Positions 50,545 through 60,018 of a stretch of 64,000 nucleotides of DNA are shown one piece after another (the stretch's first letter is position 1; each line of letters opens with the position of its first letter). The notes under the pieces were generated by a model, which was not told the origin of the DNA, did not search any database, and worked only from the letters and a program-made list of their open reading frames with translations. The position numbers and the translations under genes were made by a program. The stretch covers positions 372,001 through 436,000 of the forward strand of contig JAPFFF010000027.1 in assembly GCA_039105265.1 (NCBI GenBank). Reading direction: 5' to 3'. The stretch comes from Tritrichomonas musculus (Eukaryota; Parabasalia; Tritrichomonadida; Tritrichomonadidae).

Positions 50545-50661
50545 TCAAATTGGAGCGACTTTTGACACAATTTCAGCACCTTTTTTCAGTACCGGTAATG
50601 CTTTTCCGATTACGTTTTTTGCTCCGTTAATGATGTTTTTAAACCAACTTCCGAATGCCAT
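50545..50661 (-). CDS. Very short amphipathic protein in Polinton
   Basis: A 38-residue reading frame divergent from the capsid-like gene, 70 bases away: MAFGSWFKNIINGAKNVIGK and so on to VSKVAPI. It is an amphipathic, basic helix of the kind seen at the start of membrane-active minor capsid proteins (adenovirus protein VI-like) in Polintons and virophages. Whether it is a complete protein is uncertain; the similarity is by character only. Confidence 0.4.
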   Translation of the reverse strand: MAFGSWFKNIINGAKNVIGKALPVLKKGAEIVSKVAPI

Positions 50662-50731
50662 TTCCTTTTAAGTAAAATGTTCATATAACAAACTTTACAA
50701 CTCCTTTATTGTCATTTTTATATTAAATCAA

Positions 50732-52621
50732 ATGACCTACTACAACGCACAGACCAAAAATCTAGGAAATGATGAAGGTGATGTTCTCTCATTTTTCCAG
50801 TCAAAATTACGAAATCTCATTCAAAGAAATGGAGGAGATAATACATTTTCTTTCGTCATGGAAGAGTTCAAAGACAAAGACGCCCCACTCCCAGTCGGCA
50901 CAAAAACACGTATCAAATTATCTCATTCCGGCCATACAATCACCCAAATTGAAAAGTCTTTTACCACAATTCTCCTTGACTTTATCATTAAATTGTCCCA
51001 GCCCATTGACGTATCTGCAGACACAAATGGATTGATGAAAATATTTGTCGGATTCAAGAATGCTGTAGAATTTTATGAAGATTGTCGCTTCTGGATAAAT
51101 GATAAACTCTTAGGCGCGTATCGACAAGACGAACTCCAAAGAGAATCTTTCGCCTATAATTCCATCAAACCTCGTGATGCAAAAGCAACATCAAAATATT
51201 CTCATTCAACTTGGGAAAATGTCAGTCAATTCTCCCCTTCAGTATGCGGTTGTTATGTCGATTTAAAGGATATTGCTGATGGACAACCACATAAATTTAC
51301 CATTGAATTAACCATCCCATTTGTCGACCAACTTGCTCTTCAGGCATGGCAGTTATATCCAAACGCAATTTGCGGAGAGATAGAAGAAGAGGTCAAAACA
51401 TCTTTACGCGCTCTTGTCTGGGCACAAATCAATCCAAATATCGTTAAGGAAACTCTACAATTTTTGGAAGACAAAGAAATTGCTGAAGAAATGCCTTCTG
51501 TCATCCCAATATCAAGAAAATTCACACAAATAGGCCGTCCATCTGTCATAGTATCTCATTATTCTCCAAAACCAACTCCTTCCCAAAAACTTCATATCGA
51601 ATACCAAAGATACAAAGGCGCAAATGTCTATGATGACGATGTTTTGGAACATCCAACAATCAATTTCGGATATACTGACGAAGAATTTACAAAATATGGA
51701 GTTTCAAGAGATGATGTCAATAAAAAAGAATTTGCAGAGTTAATCGCAGCAGCAAATCCAGACAAACCATTGGATCCAGGAGATACTGTCAAAATTATCA
51801 AAAGTGAATTGAAAGGAGCCTTACTCGCCACAACAAAATCAGACAATATCAACCTCAAAACAGAGAAAATTACTTTGGATGTCCTTGGAGGAACTATTCA
51901 ATTAGGTCGTTCAAATTTGGCAGGTTTTGGTCTCAAACCAGATGTTTATCAAGGACTTGTCAGAGAATTACAAACTCCTTTATTGATTCCGTCTCAGGAA
52001 CTGACAAGAGAAATTTTCGAAGGAACTGCCAAAGTAAACGGTCTCGAAGTCAGTAAGTTAATTCCATTGAGAAATGCGACAAATATCACGATGATGTTTC
52101 CAAAATCTCCGGCTGACATTACTTGTTTCGACAATATTATGTATCAAAATGTCCAGCTTGTAGTCAATAAAAGAACATATCCAGACACTGAATTTGCCAA
52201 TACTTGTGCTGCAAGATTTTATCAACATCAGCTTATCGCAAACGAACTAGATGGAGCCTTAGAAGCCACACAAGAATTTGAAGACTCTTTCACACAGCCA
52301 TTAAACGACCCAGCAACAGGAAAAAGATATACAAATTGCCGCTCAGACGGAACATCTTTTGGTATAAACTTCCAACTTGAAAGGAGTAATGCAGGCTATG
52401 TATTTGACGGAATAGATACTGGAAGTACTTCAATAACCGTTACGTTCAGAGGTCAGCAAATGTATCGTGGCGATGATGACACATACTTTATTCCCGACCC
52501 AGATTTTCCAGACCAACATCCACCTAGTTGTGAGGCCTGGATTTGTTCTGATACATACTTCACTTGGAGCGTTAATGGAGTCGAATATTATCAGACTGGC
52601 GTACCGCAAGGCTACGCTTAA
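50732..52621 (+). CDS. Probable Polinton major capsid protein
   Basis: A 629-residue protein at the left of the Polinton block. It is beta-rich with no membrane segment or enzymatic motif. Length, a divergent small amphipathic partner and its place in the element are consistent with a double jelly-roll major capsid protein. The N-terminal half has strand-rich segments around KIFVGFKNAVEFYEDCRFWI and KFTIELTIPFVDQLALQAW. The middle is compact (TIQLGRSNLAGFG), and the C-terminal part includes a short Gly/Asp/Tyr-rich segment (GQQMYRGDDDTYFIPDPDFP). The gene looks open throughout. I did not recognise the fold from a diagnostic motif; the assignment is by size, composition and context, and another structural protein is possible. 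Confidence 0.5.
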   Translation: MTYYNAQTKNLGNDEGDVLSFFQSKLRNLIQRNGGDNTFSFVMEEFKDKDAPLPVGTKTRIKLSHSGHTITQIEKSFTTILLDFIIKLSQPIDVSADTNGLMKIFVGFKNAVEFYEDCRFWINDKLLGAYRQDELQRESFAYNSIKPRDAKATSKYSHSTWENVSQFSPSVCGCYVDLKDIADGQPHKFTIELTIPFVDQLALQAWQLYPNAICGEIEEEVKTSLRALVWAQINPNIVKETLQFLEDKEIAEEMPSVIPISRKFTQIGRPSVIVSHYSPKPTPSQKLHIEYQRYKGANVYDDDVLEHPTINFGYTDEEFTKYGVSRDDVNKKEFAELIAAANPDKPLDPGDTVKIIKSELKGALLATTKSDNINLKTEKITLDVLGGTIQLGRSNLAGFGLKPDVYQGLVRELQTPLLIPSQELTREIFEGTAKVNGLEVSKLIPLRNATNITMMFPKSPADITCFDNIMYQNVQLVVNKRTYPDTEFANTCAARFYQHQLIANELDGALEATQEFEDSFTQPLNDPATGKRYTNCRSDGTSFGINFQLERSNAGYVFDGIDTGSTSITVTFRGQQMYRGDDDTYFIPDPDFPDQHPPSCEAWICSDTYFTWSVNGVEYYQTGVPQGYA

Positions 52622-52712
52622 GCCTAGGGACATTGTCCGAACGAATGAATATGAGTACCAGCAGGAAAAGAGTAAATTATTTATTCTAAATATTTTTTTA
52701 TCCTCAACGCAA

Positions 52713-53297
52713 ATGGCAACAATAGAATTTGTCCCTCTTAAAGATTTCGAAAATGACTATGAAATATTGAACCAATATCCTTTCACAATTCGCAAGAAAT
52801 CAAATCATTATATTATTTCAGAATGGCACGATTATAAAGGATATTTAAAGATAAAATTGAATCAAAAAGCATATTTCAAACATGTTATTATCGCAAAACA
52901 ATTTATACAAAATGATGATCCAGAAAATAAATCTCAAGTAGACCATCGCGACAAAAATAAGCAAAATTATCATCTCGAAAATCTTCGTTGGGCAACTCCT
53001 TCACAAAATCAAAAAAATAAATCATCACATTTAGGAGTGGTATACGAGTATTTAGATGATATTCCAGATGAAGCGATAAAACTGACTGATTATTCAACCA
53101 AAAAGGGAAAACATGAAATCGAAAATTACTATTTTCATAACGACATTTTCTATTTCTATAACGGAATTCAATACAGAAAACTCCATGTTATTGAATCAAA
53201 AAATGGTTTGAAATATGTCCATATGACAGATAATAATGGACAAAATATCAGTGTTTATTATGCCAATTTCAAGAAACAGTATGACTTACAGTCCTAG
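52713..53297 (+). CDS. HNH endonuclease (free-standing homing-type)
   Basis: A 194-residue protein. The frame is open further upstream but overlaps the capsid-like gene; the ATG at 52713 (MATIEFVPLKDFENDYEI) is the natural start. An HNH_3-like core is visible: a strand/helix pair (YLKIKLNQKAYFKHVIIAKQF), then VDHRDKNKQNYHLENLRWAT with the histidine of the DH pair and the two asparagines, followed by SQNQKNKSS. It resembles phage and giant-virus free-standing homing nucleases. The remaining C-terminal 80 residues may bind DNA. It sits between structural genes and is probably a passenger. Confidence 0.8.
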   Translation: MATIEFVPLKDFENDYEILNQYPFTIRKKSNHYIISEWHDYKGYLKIKLNQKAYFKHVIIAKQFIQNDDPENKSQVDHRDKNKQNYHLENLRWATPSQNQKNKSSHLGVVYEYLDDIPDEAIKLTDYSTKKGKHEIENYYFHNDIFYFYNGIQYRKLHVIESKNGLKYVHMTDNNGQNISVYYANFKKQYDLQS

Positions 53298-53377
53298 GGA
53301 GTATGAGTAAAAAACAGTAAATCAATATTTTTTTGCGTTCAGTACTTGCGCATGCTCAGTAAAGAGCCATAAACGAC

Positions 53378-53710
53378 TCAATACTCTAACTTCAAGAAAA
53401 CAGTGAAGTTATCAGGCTTTATTTCATTCCCTTCTGCGTCTGTGAACCATATCCTAAACTCTCTTTTTGTCCCGAAAAATTCGTATTTCCTATTATCGTC
53501 TGGAGGAGTCAAATTAGCATACCAGACAAGAGAATCTTCGTACTCATCTCTTTGAATAAATGAAGCGTGCATTTCTGTTTCTCCGTCCAGATATCCATTA
53601 CAGGTGGCTCGACAATATTGGAAGGAAATATATCGTTTATTCAATGAATTTGTGAATTCTGAGGGTAAAATATTGTTGTACTTTTTGGTAATGAAGTATG
53701 TCTTGGGCAT
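53378..53710 (-). CDS. Polinton small protein of unknown function
   Basis: 110 residues, divergent from the following fibre-like gene with starts 14 bases apart if the latter begins at 53725. It is beta-strand-rich (YISFQYCRATCNGYL, EFRIWFTDAEGNEI, FTVFLKLEY) without membrane segments. It may be a single-domain structural protein. I do not recognise it. Confidence 0.6.
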   Translation of the reverse strand: MPKTYFITKKYNNILPSEFTNSLNKRYISFQYCRATCNGYLDGETEMHASFIQRDEYEDSLVWYANLTPPDDNRKYEFFGTKREFRIWFTDAEGNEIKPDNFTVFLKLEY

Positions 53711-53724
53711 TTATTTTGAGAAAA

Positions 53725-55308
53725 ATGACAGCAATACTGACTAAACAGAACGCTTTAGACGGTGCATTTACGGGTGGTTCAAAGAATCCTTCCTCAATAA
53801 ACTGTGATGAAATAAACGCCAAAACAGCTGATATCGAACAAGATTTGACCGTTGGAGAAGATATAAATTTGGGAGGAATCTCTCTGAAATCTCAACTCAT
53901 CAAACATGAAGAACGAATAACCTCTTTGGAAAAATCTCCTGACTCAGTTAATGAATTATCATATGAAGATGGTCTTGACGCCTATTCCCTTGATTTAAAC
54001 TCCTTGTCGAAAGCAGAAAATGACGAATACAATATTTTGGAAATCAAAATAGATATTCCATCTGACTATTCAGGAAATGTTTTTACAATAAACTGTTCAA
54101 CATTTGGGGAGGTAAAAATAGACACAAAAACAGGCAAATTTACGAATCCCAAAATCGACTCAAAGAACGCAATTTCCTATATTGAAAACGAATTATCCGC
54201 CCGAATTTATATGAGTAAGGAATCTCTAGACAATCCTTTTGACATCTTTACTTCTGGTTTCATGAAAATAAACTTTACAGGAAAGGTTAAGCAATATATT
54301 TCAAACAAGGAATCTAACCTCATAAATATCAAATGTAATAATATCGATGCAGAAAATTGTCTCAAACTTTATACTTCTCCTTTACCGAATTTCTATGAGA
54401 TGAAGTCGTTTGGGACCACAGAAAATGAACAATATTATTATGCTGATTGGGGCTATATTCCCGGAACCGAAGAATTTGACAAGCTCTTAGATGGACAAAC
54501 TTTTGAGTTCCATGATGAGGTATTTGGTACAGATTTCAAACTCACAAAGCAAAATAATGAATGGGTCGGCAATAATTTGTCATACAATATTCCTGGCTCC
54601 AAATCAATCAAAGGAGAAACTGAGTTCTTCAAGCATACATATCAAGGAATTTTCATTGAGCAAAACGACACAAATAGATACGTCCTAAGGAATTGGATAC
54701 ACAATTATTCCGACAAAAATCCTTTTGAAGTCATTGTTGAGAAAGGACTTTGTACATTTAACGATTGCGAAGTGGCAAAATACGAAGATAAAGACGGATA
54801 TTGGAGTGTTCTACTGAAATGTACCAAGAAAGAGTCATGCAATTTTTCGGCAAGTCTAAATATAAACGGAATAGAATATACCTCTGAATTTGGGTATTCT
54901 CATAGTAGTTATGAGTCAGAATCGTGCTATAAAGTTGTTTCAGAAAATTGTTATAAATATATTCCTTTCCACTACAATAGCCGAATAGATATTGGGAATC
55001 CTCCTTATGGACTGATACTTTATATGCCCTCTGACAAAGAAGTAATTTTTCCGATACCAGATGTTTCATATAAAGAAGGAGGAAATACTTTTGAGTTTCT
55101 GGCAGGATGTGGGTATTATTCTGTTGTTCCAAGACCTGAAGCATGCAGTACTTTATACACAAACTGTAATATACAGACTTCTGGCGTCGTTATTGGGGAA
55201 AATATTGAGTCTCATCTTTTTGTTCTAAATTCTTTGGGAAATACAGTAGATATAGCAAATAATAGAATATCTGAGCTGCAAAATCTCTATTCAAACCTCC
55301 AAAAATAA
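53725..55308 (+). CDS. Fibre/spike-like structural protein in Polinton
   Basis: About 527 residues from MTAILTKQNALDG; an ATG nine codons upstream overlaps the divergent neighbour and is less likely. The N-terminus is trimeric-fibre-like: SSINCDEINAKTADIEQDLT and then GEDINLGGISLKSQLIKHEERITSLEK. The latter resembles the alternating strand and short coiled coil of phage-type fibre shafts, and a similar coiled coil closes the protein (NTVDIANNRISELQNLYSNL). The middle is beta-rich with many Cys and Tyr. There is no membrane segment. It probably mediates attachment in a virion; this is inferred from pattern and context. It is followed after nine bases by the next gene on the same strand. Confidence 0.6.
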   Translation: MTAILTKQNALDGAFTGGSKNPSSINCDEINAKTADIEQDLTVGEDINLGGISLKSQLIKHEERITSLEKSPDSVNELSYEDGLDAYSLDLNSLSKAENDEYNILEIKIDIPSDYSGNVFTINCSTFGEVKIDTKTGKFTNPKIDSKNAISYIENELSARIYMSKESLDNPFDIFTSGFMKINFTGKVKQYISNKESNLINIKCNNIDAENCLKLYTSPLPNFYEMKSFGTTENEQYYYADWGYIPGTEEFDKLLDGQTFEFHDEVFGTDFKLTKQNNEWVGNNLSYNIPGSKSIKGETEFFKHTYQGIFIEQNDTNRYVLRNWIHNYSDKNPFEVIVEKGLCTFNDCEVAKYEDKDGYWSVLLKCTKKESCNFSASLNINGIEYTSEFGYSHSSYESESCYKVVSENCYKYIPFHYNSRIDIGNPPYGLILYMPSDKEVIFPIPDVSYKEGGNTFEFLAGCGYYSVVPRPEACSTLYTNCNIQTSGVVIGENIESHLFVLNSLGNTVDIANNRISELQNLYSNLQK

Positions 55309-55317
55309 CTAAACGAT

Positions 55318-57522
55318 ATGAAAAACAAGACAAATTGGTTTAATTATATCAAAGATGTTGTGTGTATAGCTGGTGCCACAGTAAATTTTGTCGGCGGTCC
55401 AAAGGCGCTTTTATCGTTGGCGGCAGAGGGAATATCAAAGGTAAAAAGATTTTGTTTTGCTGGTGAAGAGGTTTCGGAAGGAGCGGAGGCAATAGTTCGG
55501 GACGTTGATGTTCTTGCTGCTCCAAGAGAGATTCGAACCGCGCTGGAATTTATTGAAGAAATAGAGGCGTTTGACAAGAAATGTTTCCGATATCTTTGCT
55601 ATGGAGTTGATGACAATGAGGAGATTAAAATAGACGGAGAGTATGAAGATTTTCGAATAAATGTTCCGTATTTAGATGTATATGCAGAAAATTGTCCTTC
55701 AGCTGCTTGGATTATGTCGATGACAAGAGAACAGAAACCGATTTTGTTGGGCGAAGAACTGACTAACAAACAGCTGATTACAGCAAAGGCCGTCAAAAAA
55801 TTGATAGATAATCATATGAAACAGCTCAAAACAGTCGATTTATCGGGATATATTTCAAAGGAAGAAGCGGATGGAAAATATGCGTTAAAAACAGATATAT
55901 TATCAACTGAGAAAATAACTCAAGAATTATCAATCGCAACAAAATTCGTAAATGGAACAACAAATGATGAAGATAAAAGAACTTATATCACAAATTTGGA
56001 TGAAGATTTATGCAACATATTAAAGAAATCATCACTTTTTGTGAAAGGCTCTTGTAATAATGAAGATATTTCAGGAGAATATTTGTATGATAGTGAAGAA
56101 CTTGAATATTATCATTACAAGAAAGACGAAAATACTTTTTCTATATACTTTTTCTATTACGACGGAACATTCAGATATAATGGAAATTGGGTTATGGACC
56201 TAGAGTCTGTAAGTTATTCATACGAACCTGAAGTTTATGACGAATATTGTATTCCAAACATAAATTTCGTAAAAAATAATTTTGCTCAGAAAACAGAATT
56301 GACCCGTGCTATTGAGCAAGTGAAGAGTGAAATTCCTGAAATTATTGAGGGACAAACAACAATTCAATTCAAAATTGAAAATAATACAATTCCTGATTTG
56401 GATTACGACAAATATCATGAAATGATTGAGCTATATGGACTGGATATTGTTTCATCAAACAATTTTTATACGGCTCATTATGTTCATGTAGATTATTCGT
56501 ACAATGACGATCAGCCCTCTCAGATAATGCGTATCGAAGGAAGAGATTCTGGTCTTTGGATTCTGTATGACTGTCATGAATTAATCAATCCAGGAACTGG
56601 TGAAACACCAGAAATTTTATCATGTTCAATTACCAAAAATATCGAACCAACAGACAAAAACGCTTATTCTTCAAGATATGTGTCGAACACTTTTGCTTTG
56701 AAAACAGATATTCCAGAACCTGTCGATTTGTCAAATTATGAAAAACAACAGCAGAAAGAAAATACGCATTAAAAACAGAAATTCCAGAACCTGTCGATTT
56801 GACTAAATATGTAGCAAAAAATGATGATGGTTCATTATCGGTTTATAGTACCGAAAGTAATATTGCAAATTTCTTTAGTTCTGTTGATGCCAATACTCTT
56901 GCTTTAATTACTTTTGGATATGATAGTAAATATAATTCTGTCTTTATGTATAGGTCTTCAAAAGCTGCTGATACAGGCGAAGTATTTATATGTTGATGGT
57001 CATAGATTTCAGTCATTTCACATGTTTGGTTCAGCAAGAAATACAACAATTGATTCAAATTTATATGTTTCTGGCAAAATATCATCAAACGGCTCAAATA
57101 CAATTACTCATTATGCCCCGATAGAAGCGGGCGAAGAAATATCGGACTATATGATTGGAAAACCAGTATTTTTATCAGGCCATGTGTATAAAAGAGACCA
57201 ACAAAAAAATATGTTCGTCAGTTCGACAGCAGAAGACACCACAGACTGTATTTGCTCTGTAATCATAGACGGTTCATGGAAGGAATTTGTTGGTGTCATT
57301 GTAGAGGTAGATTCAGAAAACGGATGCGTCAAATTCGCTACACACGGAGACTATTTATTTTATGTCGATGACGCTAATTTGTATCAAATAGGAGATGTAA
57401 TTCTATATGACGGAAGGATTTTGGACGAGGATTATGCCATGACTTTGAAGATTCAACAAAGTATTGTGGGCAAAGTAAGTGCAAAAATAAACGAACATAT
57501 ATTGGCTATTTTCAAATCTTAA
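55318..57522 (+). pseudogene. Second fibre-like structural gene of Polinton (broken)
   Basis: A region of about 2.2 kb. The N-terminal part has a hydrophobic segment (VVCIAGATVNFVGG, then ALLSLAAEG) and a globular domain. It is followed by phage-tail-fibre-like modules of the type VDLSGYISKEEADGKYALKTDI, which recur along the gene, separated by beta-rich inserts. The C-terminal part has a beta-rich knob-like sequence. The modules match the spacing seen in phage and giant-virus fibre proteins. It is broken about twice. The last four bases overlap the convergent neighbour. Confidence 0.6.
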
Positions 57523-58025
57523 ATACATATTTTGAGCGATACGCCATATTTTATGAACTGTGAGTAAATGTCGTTGTAGGCATATTTCATGTCTTCTGTC
57601 TTGTTGTTTTTCGTTATGAGAATCTTCGAAATATATATCAATTTATCTGAAGAACAACAGGAATTACAGGCGATATCTTCGTCCAATACTAATTCGACTT
57701 TATCTGCGTCGGTCAAGAGTTTAATCATATTCATGAGAGATGTGGTATTACAAACGAGATAAGCATTCACTTTTAGTGGATTGTCCTCATAGACAGAAAC
57801 GAGCATTTCGAGGAATTTATTTTTTTGTTCGAGGGAGTTAAGCTGATTGTAGTTCTTTAAATCAGACAGCGAATTGCTTCGAGAGACTGTTTTTGAGGCG
57901 TTAAGTTGAGGGACATTAGGGTAGGTAATCTGTATATTGGTATTCTGTTCTTGCGAAATTGATGTATTGTTCTTGCTTTTTGCTTCTGATGACAGTATAC
58001 GAGCTTGTCGGAGAGTTCCAGACAT
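57519..58025 (-). CDS. Polinton protein of unknown function
   Basis: 168 residues. The N-terminal 65 residues are Ser/Asn/Gln-rich and probably disordered. The remainder is a compact alpha/beta domain (FLEMLVSVYEDNPLKVNAYL, VELVLDEDIACNSCCSSDKL) with a CNSCC cluster that could bind metal or form disulfides. There is no membrane segment. It lies just downstream of the small basic gene on the same strand, 21 bases apart, so the two probably form one transcription unit. Family not recognised. Confidence 0.65.
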   Translation of the reverse strand: MSGTLRQARILSSEAKSKNNTSISQEQNTNIQITYPNVPQLNASKTVSRSNSLSDLKNYNQLNSLEQKNKFLEMLVSVYEDNPLKVNAYLVCNTTSLMNMIKLLTDADKVELVLDEDIACNSCCSSDKLIYISKILITKNNKTEDMKYAYNDIYSQFIKYGVSLKICI

Positions 58026-58046
58026 TATTTGAATAACAAAAAATTT

Positions 58047-58286
58047 TCAGGAGTAAAGATTGCTAACAGCTCTATTTAACAGATTTCTTACCTTCATATC
58101 TCTGTCATATTTTCGTTGAATCTTCTCTCTTTTTGCTATTTTTTTGGGGTCCGTGGGAGGTGTTTGGCTCAATATCCTTCGATAATATTGGAGACGAGAT
58201 TTCAGTTGTTTCAGAGTAGGAGTGGCGAAAGTTTTTCTACCGTGCCAATTTTTGAGAGGGAGGAGAGTGGGCTGTTCTTGTGACAT
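58047..58286 (-). CDS. Small basic protein in Polinton
   Basis: 79 residues, strongly basic (about a quarter Lys or Arg), helical from residue 24 on (LKQLKSRLQYYRRILSQ, IAKREKIQRKYDRDMKVRN). It could bind DNA or act as a core protein. It is divergent from the integrase, with starts 17 bases apart, so the two share a promoter region. Not recognised as a family. Confidence 0.6.
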   Translation of the reverse strand: MSQEQPTLLPLKNWHGRKTFATPTLKQLKSRLQYYRRILSQTPPTDPKKIAKREKIQRKYDRDMKVRNLLNRAVSNLYS

Positions 58287-58303
58287 TTTCTACCAAATAA
58301 AAA

Positions 58304-59977
58304 ATGGATATAACTAAATTGCTTTACAATAACTCGGATGAAATAATAACCTCTATAGCAGAAGAACCAAGATATAAAGCAGATATTGAAGCGATAGAGG
58401 GAAACAACGATTTTACCTTCATCTTTGAGGCAATCAGAAAATGGATATGCAGAAAAATTCACAATACTTTAACAGAAGATTTTCATTATAAACATGATAT
58501 ATGGAGCGATAGAGAACCCAAATACAATTATGACAAAATATTTACTGAGAACGATTATAGGAATATAAGAAATTTCATATCGATAAATTATGCTGAAATA
58601 CATGATAAACTCCTTCATAGCATTGATTATCAGAGGCACAAAAATTATATGAATAAATACCAAAAATGCAAGAATAAACTATTCGAAAAGTTGAATAACA
58701 AGCAGAGATACACCATAAATCTGGCACGAGATTTGCTGAAAGAAAATGGTAAATTACCGATAAATGAAGACGATTTCAGGAGATTATACAATATTTTCAC
58801 TGAGGAATGGCAAAATAGAAGAGATTCTGACAGACCTCAAAGACCTATTTTGAGGAATACTTTCATGGATAATTTGAATGATTTTGTGGTATTCAATCAT
58901 GAGAGACTACTAGATAAAGAGGAATTCAATAGAGTCAGTAGGGGTTGGGGAGAGAGTAGTTTGTCCGAAGAGGAGAGATACAATAGATACGTCAATAAAT
59001 TTTATTTCCAGCCAACGACATATTCAACCTATGAAATTCCTCAGGAGCAAAATATTATCGGGTTCAAAACAGAGAGTAAAATAAGAGCTTTGAAGAGTTT
59101 GTTTCCCGAGAAGCAGGTCAAAATAGCCGAGAACACATCATACTTTCCGCTGAAAAAGAACGCGAAGATGTATCAGCTCCATAAAGTTTCGTCAAGAAAT
59201 TCTTATATTATTGATTTGATGTTTGTTGATAAATTATGTTATTTGGTCATGATAAATGTCAATACAAGATATTTGTATGTTGCGTTGGTCAACCAGGTAT
59301 TATTTGGAGAAGAAAATGCGTCAGCAGACGAGCCTCTGCGAGTCGAAGAAAAGCATCAGAGATTCGCCAAATTAGATAAATCAGCAGATACTTACTTGAA
59401 AACCCTCGATAAATTGGTCCGATCAGGTGTTGTAATAAAGCGAATAACATTTGATGGAGAGGGCTCTTTTAACTCAAGAAAGGCACAAGAATACTATAGA
59501 GCTCATAGAATAGAATGGCAAACTGCACCAAGAATGAGAATGGGAAATTATCCAGACTTCATGAAAAAGGAGCAAAAACAGGTAAAAACTGACCCGATGC
59601 ACAGTTCTTTGGGACTGATAGATAGAGTCATCAGAACACTGAGAGATATGGCATACAATATGGGAATCGGGATAATTACTCCATCGATAATGGAAGAATT
59701 AGTGAGGCAATATAATAACGCTCCTCATAAAACACTCTCAAAATATGCCAGGAAAAGTGTTTCTCCAAAAATGGTTCATGAAGATAAAGAACTGGAATCG
59801 TTGATTGTGATGAATATCTGTAAGGAGAATTATGACATAATGACGAGTAAAGGATTCTATTTGCCAAAAGGGATGTCGGTAAAATTGTATAACGAAAAGG
59901 ATGGAATGATGAAGAGAAGGTCCAATGTACAACCAGGAAAGTATAGAGTTGTTGGGTTCAAAGAATGGTTTGTATGA
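58304..59977 (+). CDS. Polinton retrovirus-type integrase (rve)
   Basis: 557 residues. The N-terminal 230 residues are helical and charged. The rve catalytic core spans about 290-470, with strands at YIIDLMFVDKLCYLVMINVN and the segments ITFDGEGSFNSRKAQEYY and HSSLGLIDRVIRTLRDM, in the order expected for Polinton integrases. The C-terminal region (KGMSVKLYNEKDGMMKRRSN) is an SH3-like tail of the type found after the core. It would insert the element into target DNA. The gene looks open. It converges tail-to-tail with the polymerase gene, 42 bases apart; the same convergent layout is seen in the fossil at 26.3-29.4 kb. Confidence 0.9.
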   Translation: MDITKLLYNNSDEIITSIAEEPRYKADIEAIEGNNDFTFIFEAIRKWICRKIHNTLTEDFHYKHDIWSDREPKYNYDKIFTENDYRNIRNFISINYAEIHDKLLHSIDYQRHKNYMNKYQKCKNKLFEKLNNKQRYTINLARDLLKENGKLPINEDDFRRLYNIFTEEWQNRRDSDRPQRPILRNTFMDNLNDFVVFNHERLLDKEEFNRVSRGWGESSLSEEERYNRYVNKFYFQPTTYSTYEIPQEQNIIGFKTESKIRALKSLFPEKQVKIAENTSYFPLKKNAKMYQLHKVSSRNSYIIDLMFVDKLCYLVMINVNTRYLYVALVNQVLFGEENASADEPLRVEEKHQRFAKLDKSADTYLKTLDKLVRSGVVIKRITFDGEGSFNSRKAQEYYRAHRIEWQTAPRMRMGNYPDFMKKEQKQVKTDPMHSSLGLIDRVIRTLRDMAYNMGIGIITPSIMEELVRQYNNAPHKTLSKYARKSVSPKMVHEDKELESLIVMNICKENYDIMTSKGFYLPKGMSVKLYNEKDGMMKRRSNVQPGKYRVVGFKEWFV

Positions 59978-60018
59978 AGTAACGGACCAAAAAAATATGA
60001 GACAATTAGTACCGCGCT

